A stretch of DNA of 44,512 bases from Deltaproteobacteria bacterium (GTDB taxonomy: Bacteria; Desulfobacterota; Desulfobacteria; Desulfobacterales; Desulfosarcinaceae), in NCBI GenBank assembly GCA_021819735.1, contig JAKAFO010000002.1:1-44512 (forward strand), read 5' to 3'. Below the pieces are notes generated by a model, which made no database searches, was not told the DNA's origin, and saw nothing but the letters and a program-made list of their open reading frames with translations. Shown piece by piece: positions 34,803 through 44,512 of this stretch (its first letter is position 1; each line of letters opens with the position of its first letter). Position numbers and translations under genes: made by a program.

Positions 34803-36758
34803 ATGCCACAACCATTTTATATAACGACCCCCATCTACTATGTGAACGCCAAACCCCACCTGGGGCACGCTTATACCACCATCTGCGCCGACGTGATCAA
34901 TCGCTACCACCGCATGGTGACCGATGAAACCTTCTTTCTCACCGGCACCGACGAGCATGGCGACAAGATCATGCGGGCCGCCAAGAAGGAGAATACTACT
35001 CCGCGGGCCTACGTGGACAAAATCAGCGCCCTGTTCCGCGAATTGTGGCCCCAAATGAATATCTCCAACGATTATTTCATCCGCACCACCGATCCGGCCC
35101 ATGGCAATGTCGTCCAGATGATCCTGCAGCGCATCTATGACCAGGGCGATATATACTTCAGCGAGTATGAAGGCAAATACTGCTTCGGCTGCGAGCGCTT
35201 TTACGCCGATCGAGAGCTGGTGGACGGCAAATGCCCGGACCATCAGACCGCCCCGGAGACGATCAAGGAGTCCAATTACTTTTTCAAGATGGGGCAGTAC
35301 CAGCAGTGGCTCATCGACCACATCCGCCAGCACCCGGACATGATCCGGCCCGAACGCTACCGCAACGAAGTGCTGGCCTTTTTGCGCGAACCTCTGGACG
35401 ACCTTTGCATTTCGCGGCCCAAGTCACGGATCAAATGGGGCATCACCCTGCCCTTCGACAAAGATTACGTCACCTATGTGTGGTTCGATGCCCTGCTCAA
35501 CTACGTCTCCGCCCTGGGGTATCCCGAGGATGCGCGCTTCGATAAATTCTGGCCCGTGGTTCAGCACATCGTGGCCAAGGACATTCTCAAGCCCCACGGC
35601 ATCTATTGGCCCATCATGCTCAAGGCCGCCGGTTTGCCTGTTTACCGGCATCTGAACGTGCACGGCTACTGGAACGTGGCCCAGAGCAAGATGTCCAAGA
35701 GCCTGGGCAATGTAGTTGAACCGCTGCAATTGAAAAACGTCTATGGCCTCGATGCCTTTCGCTTCTTTCTGATGCGCGAAATGGTCTTCGGGCTCGACGC
35801 CAACTTTAACGAAGAGGCGCTGGTGCAGCGCATCAACTCCGACCTGGCCAACGACCTGGGCAACCTCTTCTCCCGCGTCATCACCATGGCGCACAAATAC
35901 TTTAAGGGGGTTGTCCCCCAGAGCGATCCGGCCATCGAAGCCGAACTCTCCCTGGGGATGCCGGAAAGAATCGGCCGGGCCATCGAGACCTATACCCAGG
36001 AGATGGCCGGCTTCGCCTTTCACAAGGCCTTGTCCGCCGTGTGGGAGTTGATCAATCAGATGAACAAAATCATCGACGTCACGGCTCCCTGGGAACTGGC
36101 CAAAGCCAAATCAAGCCTCCCTCAACTGCAAGCCGTAATCTACAACCTGCTGGAAGGCCTGCGGGTCATCTCCGGATTGATCTATCCCATCATGCCCGAC
36201 ACCGCCGCCACCATGCAAAAGCATCTGGGCTACGCTCCCGACCAACCCTTCTTCAAGATCGAAACCATCAAGACCTGGAAGCATCTGGCCCCCGGCACCC
36301 AACTGCCCAAGTCCACCACGCTCTTCCCGCGCGTGGAGATGCCCAAAGCGGCCGCCCCAAGCGAAACGGCGCCTGGCGCCATTGTGCCGAAAATCGAATT
36401 GAAGCCCGAAATCACCCTGGAGGATTTTGCCCGGGTGGACCTGCGCGTCGCCACTGTGCTGAAGGTTGAGCCCATCGCACGCGCCCAACGGCTGCTCAAG
36501 CTGGAAATCGATCTGGGGGAACCGGAAGCGCGCAGCCTGGTGGCCGGAATCGCCGAGCACTACACACCGGATGAACTTATCGGCAAGCAGGTCATTGTCG
36601 TGGCCAATTTAAAGCCGGCCAAATTGATGGGCGTGCTATCTAAAGGCATGCTTCTTGCTGCTAGTTCCGATAGCTCCGACAGTTCAGATGGTTCGCAGAA
36701 ACAAACGGTGGCCTTAACCGTAGACCGGCCGATGCCGCCGGGTTCTCCGATCAAGTAA
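34803..36758 (+). CDS. metG: Methionyl-tRNA synthetase
   Basis: A 651-residue class I synthetase that charges tRNA-Met. The HIGH signature is HLGH at residues 19-22 in YYVNAKPHLGHAYTT. The zinc knuckle reads YCFGCERFY...GKCPDH, so the last ligand position is His rather than Cys. KMSKS is intact at 296-300 (QSKMSKSLGN). The anticodon-binding helical domain follows, and a C-terminal OB-fold tRNA-binding domain (about 540-651, beginning EDFARVDLRVATVL) supports dimerization. A short Ser/Asp repeat (SSDSSDSSDGS) lies in a loop of that domain, close to the end. AGGAG lies upstream of the ATG. Confidence 0.97.
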   Translation: MPQPFYITTPIYYVNAKPHLGHAYTTICADVINRYHRMVTDETFFLTGTDEHGDKIMRAAKKENTTPRAYVDKISALFRELWPQMNISNDYFIRTTDPAHGNVVQMILQRIYDQGDIYFSEYEGKYCFGCERFYADRELVDGKCPDHQTAPETIKESNYFFKMGQYQQWLIDHIRQHPDMIRPERYRNEVLAFLREPLDDLCISRPKSRIKWGITLPFDKDYVTYVWFDALLNYVSALGYPEDARFDKFWPVVQHIVAKDILKPHGIYWPIMLKAAGLPVYRHLNVHGYWNVAQSKMSKSLGNVVEPLQLKNVYGLDAFRFFLMREMVFGLDANFNEEALVQRINSDLANDLGNLFSRVITMAHKYFKGVVPQSDPAIEAELSLGMPERIGRAIETYTQEMAGFAFHKALSAVWELINQMNKIIDVTAPWELAKAKSSLPQLQAVIYNLLEGLRVISGLIYPIMPDTAATMQKHLGYAPDQPFFKIETIKTWKHLAPGTQLPKSTTLFPRVEMPKAAAPSETAPGAIVPKIELKPEITLEDFARVDLRVATVLKVEPIARAQRLLKLEIDLGEPEARSLVAGIAEHYTPDELIGKQVIVVANLKPAKLMGVLSKGMLLAASSDSSDSSDGSQKQTVALTVDRPMPPGSPIK

Positions 36759-36843
36759 CAAGTCAGCATCCATCTGCTCCGGTTGATGTTCGGGCGATTT
36801 GAAACGCCCTAGTTGTCCGACTGCTATACGCGTGCACGGTGTC

Positions 36844-38367
36844 ATGAATCTATTTCGAACGGATCGCCCAAAACAGCCCCATCGCCCTACCTGGCGCGAT
36901 TACCAAGCCCAACTCCAACGCCGCCCGGTAAAACGCAACATTCGACGCCGGGCAGCCCTGCTTTTGTCCGCCGGCGCGCTGCTCATTTTAGGCGTTTACA
37001 TGAGTTTGCCCTCCACCGGAGACACCAACACGGTCCATCGTCCGGAGCCGGTGCGAGTAGCTGCATCGCCGCCCAGCCCACCTCCCAAGCCTACGGGCAC
37101 GCCGGCTGATTTAAAGGCAGCGTTACCTGAAATAAGTATCGTGCCCCCTGCGCCCGCCGCTGTGCCGCCTGCTCCGGTCGAGGCGCAACCCGCGCCCGCA
37201 ATGCTGCCGCCCGACCGCAAAGACGATCGCATCATGGGCAAAAAGGACGCGCAACTTTTGCTTGCAGGGTTGGATTTAGGGCACTTGATGGACAAAAGCG
37301 TCACATTGTCGACGCAGGGACAACCGCTTCAGGTCCAGACGAACCTGGACCCGGATCTACAAGCCCTGCTGGTCGATGCCATGGATCGAAAGAACTCCCG
37401 CTTTATCGGCATCGTGGTTATGGAAGCCGATTCTGGGAAAATCAGGGCCTTGGCCGGTTTCGACAAAGCCGATCCGCGGGCCAATCCCTGCCTGCAAAGC
37501 ACGTTTCCGGCCGCCAGCCTGTTCAAAATCGTGACCGCCGCCGCCGCGGTGGACCATTGCGGCTTTACGAATCATACCCCCATCAGCTACAACGGCTACA
37601 AGCACACCCTGTATAAAAGCCAGCTCAAGGAGTCCGAGAACAAATACACCCATACCGTTTCTTTTGCCGATTCATTTGCCCAATCCATCAATCCGGTCTT
37701 CGGCAAACTGGGCTCCCTGAGACTGGGCAAAGATCTACTGGAAGAGTATGGCCTGGGTTTCGGGTTCAATCAGCCCATGGATTTCGAGTTGGCGGTTGCG
37801 CCCAGCCACCTGGCGGTGACGGACGCCCCCTATCGCCTGGCTGAAATCGCCAGCGGTTTCAATAACGAAACCACCATTTCACCCTTGCATGCCGCGGTGA
37901 TCGTTTCGGCGGTGCTCAATCAGGGCCGCCTGGTAAGCCCCAACTTCGTGGAGCGCATCGTGGACACCGACGGCACGGTGCTCTATCAATCCCAACCCAC
38001 CTGGCAGCGACGAGCGATGACTTCCAAGGCCTCATCCATTCTGGGCGCCATGATGGAAGAAACCGTCCAATCGGGAACCGCCCGCAAGGCCTTCCGTGGG
38101 CAAATGAAAGACCCCGTGTTGTCGCACTTGCGTATCGGCGGCAAAACCGGCTCCATTTCCAGCCGGACCAACGATGCGCGCTTCGATTGGTTCGTGGGCT
38201 TTGCCGAAGCCAAGGATGGCTCGGGCCAACTGGCCGTGGCCGTGATGGTGGCCCATGAAGAGTACATCGGCGTGCGTGCCGGCACCTATGCCCGCATGGC
38301 CTTTACCCACTATTTCAAGCAGCAGATGCCGCCCAACGAGATCAAAAGCGCCAAATCCAAGGGCTGA
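36844..38367 (+). CDS. Membrane-anchored penicillin-binding transpeptidase without a glycosyltransferase domain
   Basis: A 507-residue protein. A basic cytoplasmic tail (1-37) and one membrane helix (about 38-55) anchor it. A Pro/Ala-rich periplasmic linker runs to about residue 125. The transpeptidase domain begins near 163 with LQVQTNLDPDLQALL, a junction seen in class A penicillin-binding proteins, and contains SLFK (Ser225 nucleophile, Lys228), SIN (281-283) and KTG (434-436). No glycosyltransferase domain and no classical class B pedestal is present. It should cross-link peptidoglycan or act as a carboxypeptidase. The ATG at 36844 is used; GTG at 36832 and TTG at 36799 are possible. It lies 85 bases after metG and may share its transcript. 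Confidence 0.88.
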   Translation: MNLFRTDRPKQPHRPTWRDYQAQLQRRPVKRNIRRRAALLLSAGALLILGVYMSLPSTGDTNTVHRPEPVRVAASPPSPPPKPTGTPADLKAALPEISIVPPAPAAVPPAPVEAQPAPAMLPPDRKDDRIMGKKDAQLLLAGLDLGHLMDKSVTLSTQGQPLQVQTNLDPDLQALLVDAMDRKNSRFIGIVVMEADSGKIRALAGFDKADPRANPCLQSTFPAASLFKIVTAAAAVDHCGFTNHTPISYNGYKHTLYKSQLKESENKYTHTVSFADSFAQSINPVFGKLGSLRLGKDLLEEYGLGFGFNQPMDFELAVAPSHLAVTDAPYRLAEIASGFNNETTISPLHAAVIVSAVLNQGRLVSPNFVERIVDTDGTVLYQSQPTWQRRAMTSKASSILGAMMEETVQSGTARKAFRGQMKDPVLSHLRIGGKTGSISSRTNDARFDWFVGFAEAKDGSGQLAVAVMVAHEEYIGVRAGTYARMAFTHYFKQQMPPNEIKSAKSKG

Positions 38368-38468
38368 TGCGCCGATCCAAACCTTAACGAACTTTGTGAA
38401 GGAGCCCCGTCCATAAAGCGCATGACCTTAACCGCCTAACCGCAACCGGAGCCCACTGCACAATGCCC

Positions 38469-38497
38469 ATGACAAATCGACAATCTGGCGCTATAAG
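38469..38497 (+). promoter_or_regulatory. Sigma-70-type promoter for kdnA-kdnB
   Basis: ATGACA (38469-38474) and TATAAG (38492-38497) each match the consensus at five of six positions with an ideal 17-base spacer. Transcription would start near 38504, leaving a leader of about 134 bases before kdnA. Confidence 0.5.
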
Positions 38498-38637
38498 ATT
38501 AAACCATTCGACGGAACACCTTTGATGGCGTTGCGGCCTTGCGATGATCCGCCGATTTGCATGAGGAAGAACCCTCTGACTCAACTTCGTTCAGCCCTCT
38601 TGCAGGACTATGGACGAACGCCCTAGGAGAATCCATT

Positions 38638-39825
38638 ATGCCCGGTTTTGAAATATTCGGCGAAGAAGAACGCAAAGAGGTTCAGGATGTGCTGGATACC
38701 GGCGTCCTGTTTCGCTACGGTTTTGATGCCGCCCGTAAAGGACACTGGAAGGCCCGCGATTTCGAAAATGAACTGGCCGGGCGCCTGGGCACGGCCCATT
38801 GCCATCTGTGCGCCAGCGGCACGGCCGCGTTGCATGTGGCCTTGGCAGCCTGCGGCATCGGCGCCGGCGATGAAGTGATCATACCGCCCTTCACTTTTGT
38901 AGCGACTTTCGAAGCCATCCTGACGGCCGGCGCCGTGCCGGTTTTTGCCGAAATTGATGAGACACTGGGCCTTGATCCCGCGTTGCTGGAAAACTACCTG
39001 ACGCCGCGCACCAAAGCCGTCATCGTCGTGCACATGTGCGGCGCCATGGCGCGCATCGACGAGATCGCCACTTTCTGCAAGGCCAAGGGTTTGGCGCTCA
39101 TCGAGGACACCTGCCAGTCGGTGGGCGCCTCGTTCCACGGTAAAGCCCTGGGCACTTTCGGCCACATGGGCTGTTTTTCGTTTGACCCGGTCAAGACCAT
39201 CACCTGCGGGGAAGGCGGCGCGGTGGTCACCGACGACGATCGGCTTTACACGCTGGCCCATGCCTATGCCGATCACGGTCACGACCACATCGGCAGCGAC
39301 CGCGGCGCCGAAAGCCATCCCATCATCGGCTATAACTATCGTATCAGCGAACTCAATGCGGCCGTGGGATTGGCCCAGTTACGCAAGCTCGACGCCATCC
39401 TGAACACCCAACGGGCCAACAAGGCCGCCTTGAAAGAGGCCCTGGCAAAATTTCCCCGGATCGGCTTTCGCCAACTGCCCGATGCGCAAGGCGACTCGGC
39501 CACCTTTCTGACCTTCATGCTGCCGGACGAAGAGAGCGCCCGCCAAACGGCGCGCGACCTGAACGCCGGCGGCGCCGACGGCTGTTTTTACTACTACGAC
39601 AACAACTGGCACTACCTGCGCAATTGGCACCATCTCAAGCAGATGAAGAGCCCGGCGCGGCTGCCCGCCCAGTTGTGCGACCCCTGTCCGGACTACAGCC
39701 GTGTCACGCTGCCCCGTTCGGATGCGATCATCGCGCGCACCGTTGCCATGCAGATCAAGCTGGGCTGGCGCCAGACGGATGTGGCGCAGCGCATCGCCGC
39801 GATTCAAAAAGTATTATCCCGATAA
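38638..39825 (+). CDS. kdnA: 8-amino-3,8-dideoxy-manno-octulosonate (Kdo8N) transaminase KdnA
   Basis: A 395-residue DegT/DnrJ/EryC1-family PLP aminotransferase. The cofactor Asp lies in IEDTCQ (Asp157) and the Schiff-base Lys186 in SFDPVKTITCGEGG. The sequence resembles my memory of Shewanella KdnA along its whole length: MPGFEIFGEEE at the start, HAYADHGHDHIGSDRGAESH in the middle and DGCFYYYDNNWHYLRNW near the end. KdnA transfers an amino group from glutamate to the 8-aldehyde of oxidised Kdo, giving 8-amino-Kdo for the inner core of lipopolysaccharide. The KdnB partner follows 78 bases downstream, which makes the assignment firm. AGGAGA precedes the ATG. Confidence 0.93.
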   Translation: MPGFEIFGEEERKEVQDVLDTGVLFRYGFDAARKGHWKARDFENELAGRLGTAHCHLCASGTAALHVALAACGIGAGDEVIIPPFTFVATFEAILTAGAVPVFAEIDETLGLDPALLENYLTPRTKAVIVVHMCGAMARIDEIATFCKAKGLALIEDTCQSVGASFHGKALGTFGHMGCFSFDPVKTITCGEGGAVVTDDDRLYTLAHAYADHGHDHIGSDRGAESHPIIGYNYRISELNAAVGLAQLRKLDAILNTQRANKAALKEALAKFPRIGFRQLPDAQGDSATFLTFMLPDEESARQTARDLNAGGADGCFYYYDNNWHYLRNWHHLKQMKSPARLPAQLCDPCPDYSRVTLPRSDAIIARTVAMQIKLGWRQTDVAQRIAAIQKVLSR

Positions 39826-39903
39826 CGCGCCGATTTGCCCGGCGCATTCGATCCGCCGGTGAATCGCCCCTTTTAACGCATCAATAAACCCAGAGGTGAA
39901 TAG

Positions 39904-40983
<1,080 letters not shown>

Positions 40984-41025
40984 GGTCCCTGACCGAAGCA
41001 AAATTCTTTCAGCAGGCTGCGGGGC

Positions 41026-41032
41026 AAAGGAG
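41026..41032 (+). promoter_or_regulatory. Ribosome binding site deciding the start of the GlmS-like gene
   Basis: AAAGGAG lies seven bases before the ATG at 41040, close to ideal. It supports translation from that codon, 71 codons upstream of the catalytic cysteine. No ATG, GTG or TTG lies just before that cysteine. Confidence 0.7.
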
Positions 41033-41039
41033 ATTGGGG

Positions 41040-44000
41040 ATGAGGAGAGTAAAATCGCTGGGGACGATATCGATCTTCGGGTCAACCCTTCGATACATAG
41101 ACCATAGCGCGACATGGGTGCGCTCCCAGGTCCGGCAAGGGTTCGACAACCTTAAGGCATATCTGCGCGCGCCGATCTGCTGGGGACACCCTCCGGCCGG
41201 CAATCCAACGGATATCTGGGTCGTTCTGCCCGCTTCGCCCAATCTGCTGTGCTGCGGCCTTGCCGGACTGATCGCCTTTCACCGCAAAAGTACACCGCCC
41301 TCCCTGGAAGTCCTGCCCGCCATGGAACTCCAGGCCGCCGAAATTCTCAAACACCCCCTGGCGCGTTACGTTCAAGGCTGGTCATCGCCGGCCGAGCATC
41401 ATATGGGCGGCGATGCCGCGCCCGATCGTTTGTATCAACTGGCCTGCGACCTGAAACAGGAGAGCCCTTTTTTGGCCCTCTTCGCCGATCCCCAGGTCCA
41501 AGCCCGCATCGGCGCATTGGCAGGACGATTGGATAGCTTCATCGCCGAAGAGAGCAATACCCTGCACAAGCAAATGGGCTATCTGGCCGCGGCCGACGCC
41601 GAACGCGCCGATCAGCACATCGAACGCATCAAGGATACGGCCTGGTGCCTAAAGGTCGAACTGCTGGAAAACATCCACAAGGTCAAAGCGCTCATGGGGG
41701 CCGACCAGGCGTCGCCGGACCCGCGCATGGTGAGCACCTACCGCAACCTGAACACAGTGCTCAACAGCATCGACCGCCTGGAAGTGCGCGGCAGGGACTC
41801 GGCCGGTGTATCGCTGCTTTTCCTCCTTGCGCCCGATGTCCATGCGCAACTGGTGACGGAATGGACCCAAGCCGGTTTGGGCGATCAGGTCACGCAGCGC
41901 TCCGAACGCGCGGTGCTGGTCAACCAATCCATCGGCATCCACGCCCAAGACGGCGGTGGCCCCGTGGGCCTCACCCTGACCTACAAAGTGGCGGCGGAAA
42001 TCGGCTGCCTGGGAGACAATGTCCAGCGGCTGCGCCAGGAGATCGCCCAAGACCCCGTTCTGCGCCTGATCGCCCGCCGCCCCCACCTGTTTCATACGGT
42101 TTCGGCCCACACCCGCTGGGCCTCGGTGGGCGCCATCACCATCGCCAACTGCCATCCGGTGGACAATGCCACCGTCGGCCACTCCTGCGCCAGGAAGGGC
42201 ATGATCCACGCCTGTCTCAACGGCGACATCGACAATTACCTGGCCCTGAAAAAGAAGTGGGAGCAAAACGGGGAACCCATTCCCGAAGAGATCACCACCG
42301 ATACGAAGATCATTCCCCTGCAGATCGAGCGCCACCTCAGCCAGGGGCACACGGTCAGCGAAGCCTTCCGGCGCGCGGTGAGCGACTTCGAAGGCTCCCA
42401 TGCCATCGCCATGCACACCGATTTGGCGCCGGGCAAGTTTTTCCTGGCCCAGAAAGGCAGCGGGCAGGCGGTCTTCGTGGGCCTGGCCGAAGATCACTAC
42501 CTGCCCACCTCCGAAGTCTACGGCTTCGTCGAGCAAACCTCCCGCTTCATCAAGCTCAACGGCGAAAAGGTGGTTCAAGGCCAAAGCGGTCCCACCCAGG
42601 GGCAGATCTTCATCCTGGACCAAACTGCCGCCGGCGGGTTGGAAGGCATCCGGGCCATGTACTACGACGGCACGCCCATGCCCCTGGGTCCGGAAAACAT
42701 TCAACACACCCAGATTACTTCCCGGGACATCGACCGCCAGGAGTTCCCCCACTACTTTCTCAAGGAGATCTCCGAAGCGCCGCTGTCGGTGGCGCGCACC
42801 ATCCAGAACCGCTGGAAGATGGCCGCCGACGATCCGGGCCGCCCCACCATCGCCTTGCCGGAAAGTTCTTTTCCCGATCGCATCGCCCGGGCCCTGGCCG
42901 ATGACCGCATCCGGCGCGTCTATTTCATCGGTCAAGGCACCGCCGGCATCGCGGCCCAGGCCATCAGCAACATTCTGGATTACTACCTCAACGAACCTTC
43001 CCTAAAAATCAGCGCGCTCAAAGCCTCCGAACTGAGCGGTTTCCAGATGGACGACCGCGGCGATCCGGCCGCCATGGCCGATGCCCTGGTGGTGGCCATC
43101 AGCCAATCGGGCACCACCACGGACACCAACCGCGCCGTGGACATGGTGCGCGCCCGGGGCGCCCTGACCATGTGCATCGTCAACCGCCGCGATTCGGACC
43201 TGACCTTCAAGGTGGACGGCGTGGTCTACACCAGCAGCGGACGGGACATCGAAATGTCGGTGGCCTCCACCAAAGCCTTTTACTCCCAGATCGTGGCCGG
43301 AGCGCTGATCAGCCTGAAGATCGCCGAAGTCAAGCGCCGGCGGTCGCCCTCCTTCGTAGCCGACGAGATCAAGACCCTGCTTACCCTGCCCGACCACATG
43401 CGCACCGTGCTGGCCATGCGCGCTAAGATCCAACAGTCGGCCGAACGCCTGGCGCCCACGCGAACCTACTGGGCCGCCGTGGGCAGCGGTCCCAACAAAT
43501 CGGCCTCCGACGAGATCCGTATCAAGCTCAGCGAGCTGTGCTATAAAACCATCTCCTCGGATTATGTCGAAGATAAAAAGCACATCGATCTCTCGTCCGA
43601 ACCGCTGATCGTCATCTGCGCAGCCGGCGTCGGCAGCACCGTCATCGGAGACATCGTCAAGGATACCGCCATCTTCCGCGCCCACAAGGCCGCGACGGTG
43701 GTCATCGCCGACGAAGGCGAAACCCGTTTCGACGCCTATGCCGAAGATGTCTTCCATGTACCCGGCATGCCGTCGCACCTAGCGCCGATTCTCAATACCC
43801 TGGTGGGCCATCTGTGGGGCTACCATGCGGCCCTGGCCATCAACAACGGTTCGCATTTTCTCCACCAGTTTCGGGAAGATCTCAAACACACGGTAGATCA
43901 ATACGCCCGCGATGGCCTGGATATCTACGAAGTGGTGTTGGAAAAAAACTTCCGCGAAAAGGTGGCCGGATTCTACACCGAATTCCGCAAACGACTGACC

Positions 44001-44512
44001 AGCGGCGGTCTGCCCAGCACCATCCGCCACGCCGCCGATCTGCTGTTACTGCTGAAATACCTGGCCGGACGCCTGCCGGTTTCGGATTTCGAACCGGACT
44101 TCGGCAAGAAAGGCACGGCCTTGAACATGCTCAACAGCCTGTTCGAGTTTCTGGGAGAGTCCATCAACGGCATGTCCCGGCCGGTGGACGCCATCAAGCA
44201 CCAAGCCAAAACCGTCACCGTGGGCACCAGCCGCATCAGCGAAAAGCTGGAAGGCGTTCTCTTCGACGCCCTTACCGATTACGGCATCAATCCCTCGCAA
44301 TTGATCAACCGCAACATTCTGGTGCTTAAGAACCTGCAACCGATCATCGCCGAGATCAAAGGGGCCATCTTGTACAAAATCGATGGTCTGGACAGCCTGG
44401 GAGAGCCCAACGATCGCACCACCATCGATATCCTGCGCAAGGAGGGTGTGCTCAAGCCGCTGACCTCCCGGGTACAAGGCGACAAGGGCCTGAAGGGCAC
44501 CAAGCGCATCGT
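41040..44512 (+). CDS. Giant GlmS-like protein: class II glutaminase plus two SIS domains (C-terminus outside window)
   Basis: The frame is open from the ATG at 41040 to the window end, at least 1157 residues, against about 610 for GlmS. A glutaminase domain is split by an insertion: the nucleophile region CGLAGLIAF starts at Cys72, about 165 extra residues follow, then RGRDSAG (250-256), HTRWA (357-361), the oxyanion-hole NG (394-395) and TDT (420-422). Two SIS sugar-isomerase domains follow: the first (about 600-790) with SQSGTTTDTN and VASTKAF, the second (about 800-955). A further helical region (about 960 onward) has no GlmS counterpart. In GlmS the Cys is residue 1 after Met removal; here 71 residues must be cleaved or the start must be unusual. 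The gene follows kdnB, so a role in amino-sugar or LPS synthesis is plausible. It is not the ordinary glmS. Confidence 0.85.
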   Translation, partial: MRRVKSLGTISIFGSTLRYIDHSATWVRSQVRQGFDNLKAYLRAPICWGHPPAGNPTDIWVVLPASPNLLCCGLAGLIAFHRKSTPPSLEVLPAMELQAAEILKHPLARYVQGWSSPAEHHMGGDAAPDRLYQLACDLKQESPFLALFADPQVQARIGALAGRLDSFIAEESNTLHKQMGYLAAADAERADQHIERIKDTAWCLKVELLENIHKVKALMGADQASPDPRMVSTYRNLNTVLNSIDRLEVRGRDSAGVSLLFLLAPDVHAQLVTEWTQAGLGDQVTQRSERAVLVNQSIGIHAQDGGGPVGLTLTYKVAAEIGCLGDNVQRLRQEIAQDPVLRLIARRPHLFHTVSAHTRWASVGAITIANCHPVDNATVGHSCARKGMIHACLNGDIDNYLALKKKWEQNGEPIPEEITTDTKIIPLQIERHLSQGHTVSEAFRRAVSDFEGSHAIAMHTDLAPGKFFLAQKGSGQAVFVGLAEDHYLPTSEVYGFVEQTSRFIKLNGEKVVQGQSGPTQGQIFILDQTAAGGLEGIRAMYYDGTPMPLGPENIQHTQITSRDIDRQEFPHYFLKEISEAPLSVARTIQNRWKMAADDPGRPTIALPESSFPDRIARALADDRIRRVYFIGQGTAGIAAQAISNILDYYLNEPSLKISALKASELSGFQMDDRGDPAAMADALVVAISQSGTTTDTNRAVDMVRARGALTMCIVNRRDSDLTFKVDGVVYTSSGRDIEMSVASTKAFYSQIVAGALISLKIAEVKRRRSPSFVADEIKTLLTLPDHMRTVLAMRAKIQQSAERLAPTRTYWAAVGSGPNKSASDEIRIKLSELCYKTISSDYVEDKKHIDLSSEPLIVICAAGVGSTVIGDIVKDTAIFRAHKAATVVIADEGETRFDAYAEDVFHVPGMPSHLAPILNTLVGHLWGYHAALAINNGSHFLHQFREDLKHTVDQYARDGLDIYEVVLEKNFREKVAGFYTEFRKRLTSGGLPSTIRHAADLLLLLKYLAGRLPVSDFEPDFGKKGTALNMLNSLFEFLGESINGMSRPVDAIKHQAKTVTVGTSRISEKLEGVLFDALTDYGINPSQLINRNILVLKNLQPIIAEIKGAILYKIDGLDSLGEPNDRTTIDILRKEGVLKPLTSRVQGDKGLKGTKRI

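Noticed and set aside
41649-42935. A 428-codon open frame on the minus strand opposite the GlmS-like gene
   Set aside because: The plus strand encodes clear glutaminase and SIS motifs here. The minus frame gives no recognisable domain and is a by-product of high GC in third positions.

Overview
The window reads as chromosomal DNA of a Gram-negative, probably anaerobic bacterium of the Desulfobacterota (deltaproteobacteria; the Desulfosarcina/Desulfococcus relatives are my best guess). This is inferred from gene content: many sigma-54 activators and membrane histidine kinases, a 2x[4Fe-4S] ferredoxin, the RicT/PSP1 protein beside holB and metG, RNase J next to FtsK, LptD, and a cysteine synthase-CysRS-like fusion. 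I see no tRNA, rRNA, CRISPR array, insertion sequence or prophage. The coding is dense and looks undamaged.

Layout. 1-2.1 kb (minus): a response regulator-GAF protein cut by the window edge, preceded by an HMG-CoA-lyase-type enzyme. 2.1-4.8 kb (plus): a 776-residue lipoprotein behind a good sigma-54 promoter and an upstream palindrome, closed by a strong terminator. 4.9-8.5 kb (plus): a GT4 glycosyltransferase, a methyltransferase and an NtrC-type response regulator. 8.6-9.2 kb (minus): another methyltransferase. 9.5-16.6 kb: a signalling island with two tandem paralogous membrane histidine kinases (plus) converging on two tandem paralogous PAS-AAA+-Fis activators (minus). 16.9-29.1 kb (minus): housekeeping genes ftsK, rnj, plsC, a small unknown protein, a ferredoxin, then the run surE / REC-HisKA protein / YhaM-like nuclease / tmk / CysM-CysRS-like fusion / unknown 327-residue protein. 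29.3-44.5 kb (plus): lptD, a NusG paralog, an HU/IHF protein, holB, ricT, metG, a transpeptidase-only penicillin-binding protein, kdnA, kdnB, and a giant GlmS-like protein running off the end.

How the genes fit together. LptD exports lipopolysaccharide, and KdnA/KdnB convert Kdo to 8-amino-Kdo for its inner core. The GlmS-like protein next to them has glutaminase and sugar-isomerase domains and may act in the same amino-sugar chemistry. The NusG paralog could serve long envelope operons. The sigma-54 activators, kinases and sigma-54 promoter make the left third a regulatory region.

Three things stand out. (1) The fusion at 23.5-25.8 kb joins an intact CysM-type cysteine synthase to a CysRS-like domain that has lost two of four zinc ligands and the KMSKS signature, so it is probably not a tRNA synthetase. 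(2) The two activators have each lost a different arginine finger, which suggests an obligate hetero-oligomer like HrpR/HrpS. (3) The GlmS-like protein has its catalytic cysteine at residue 72 behind a well-supported upstream start, which implies propeptide cleavage. All calls come from reading the sequence; no database search was run.
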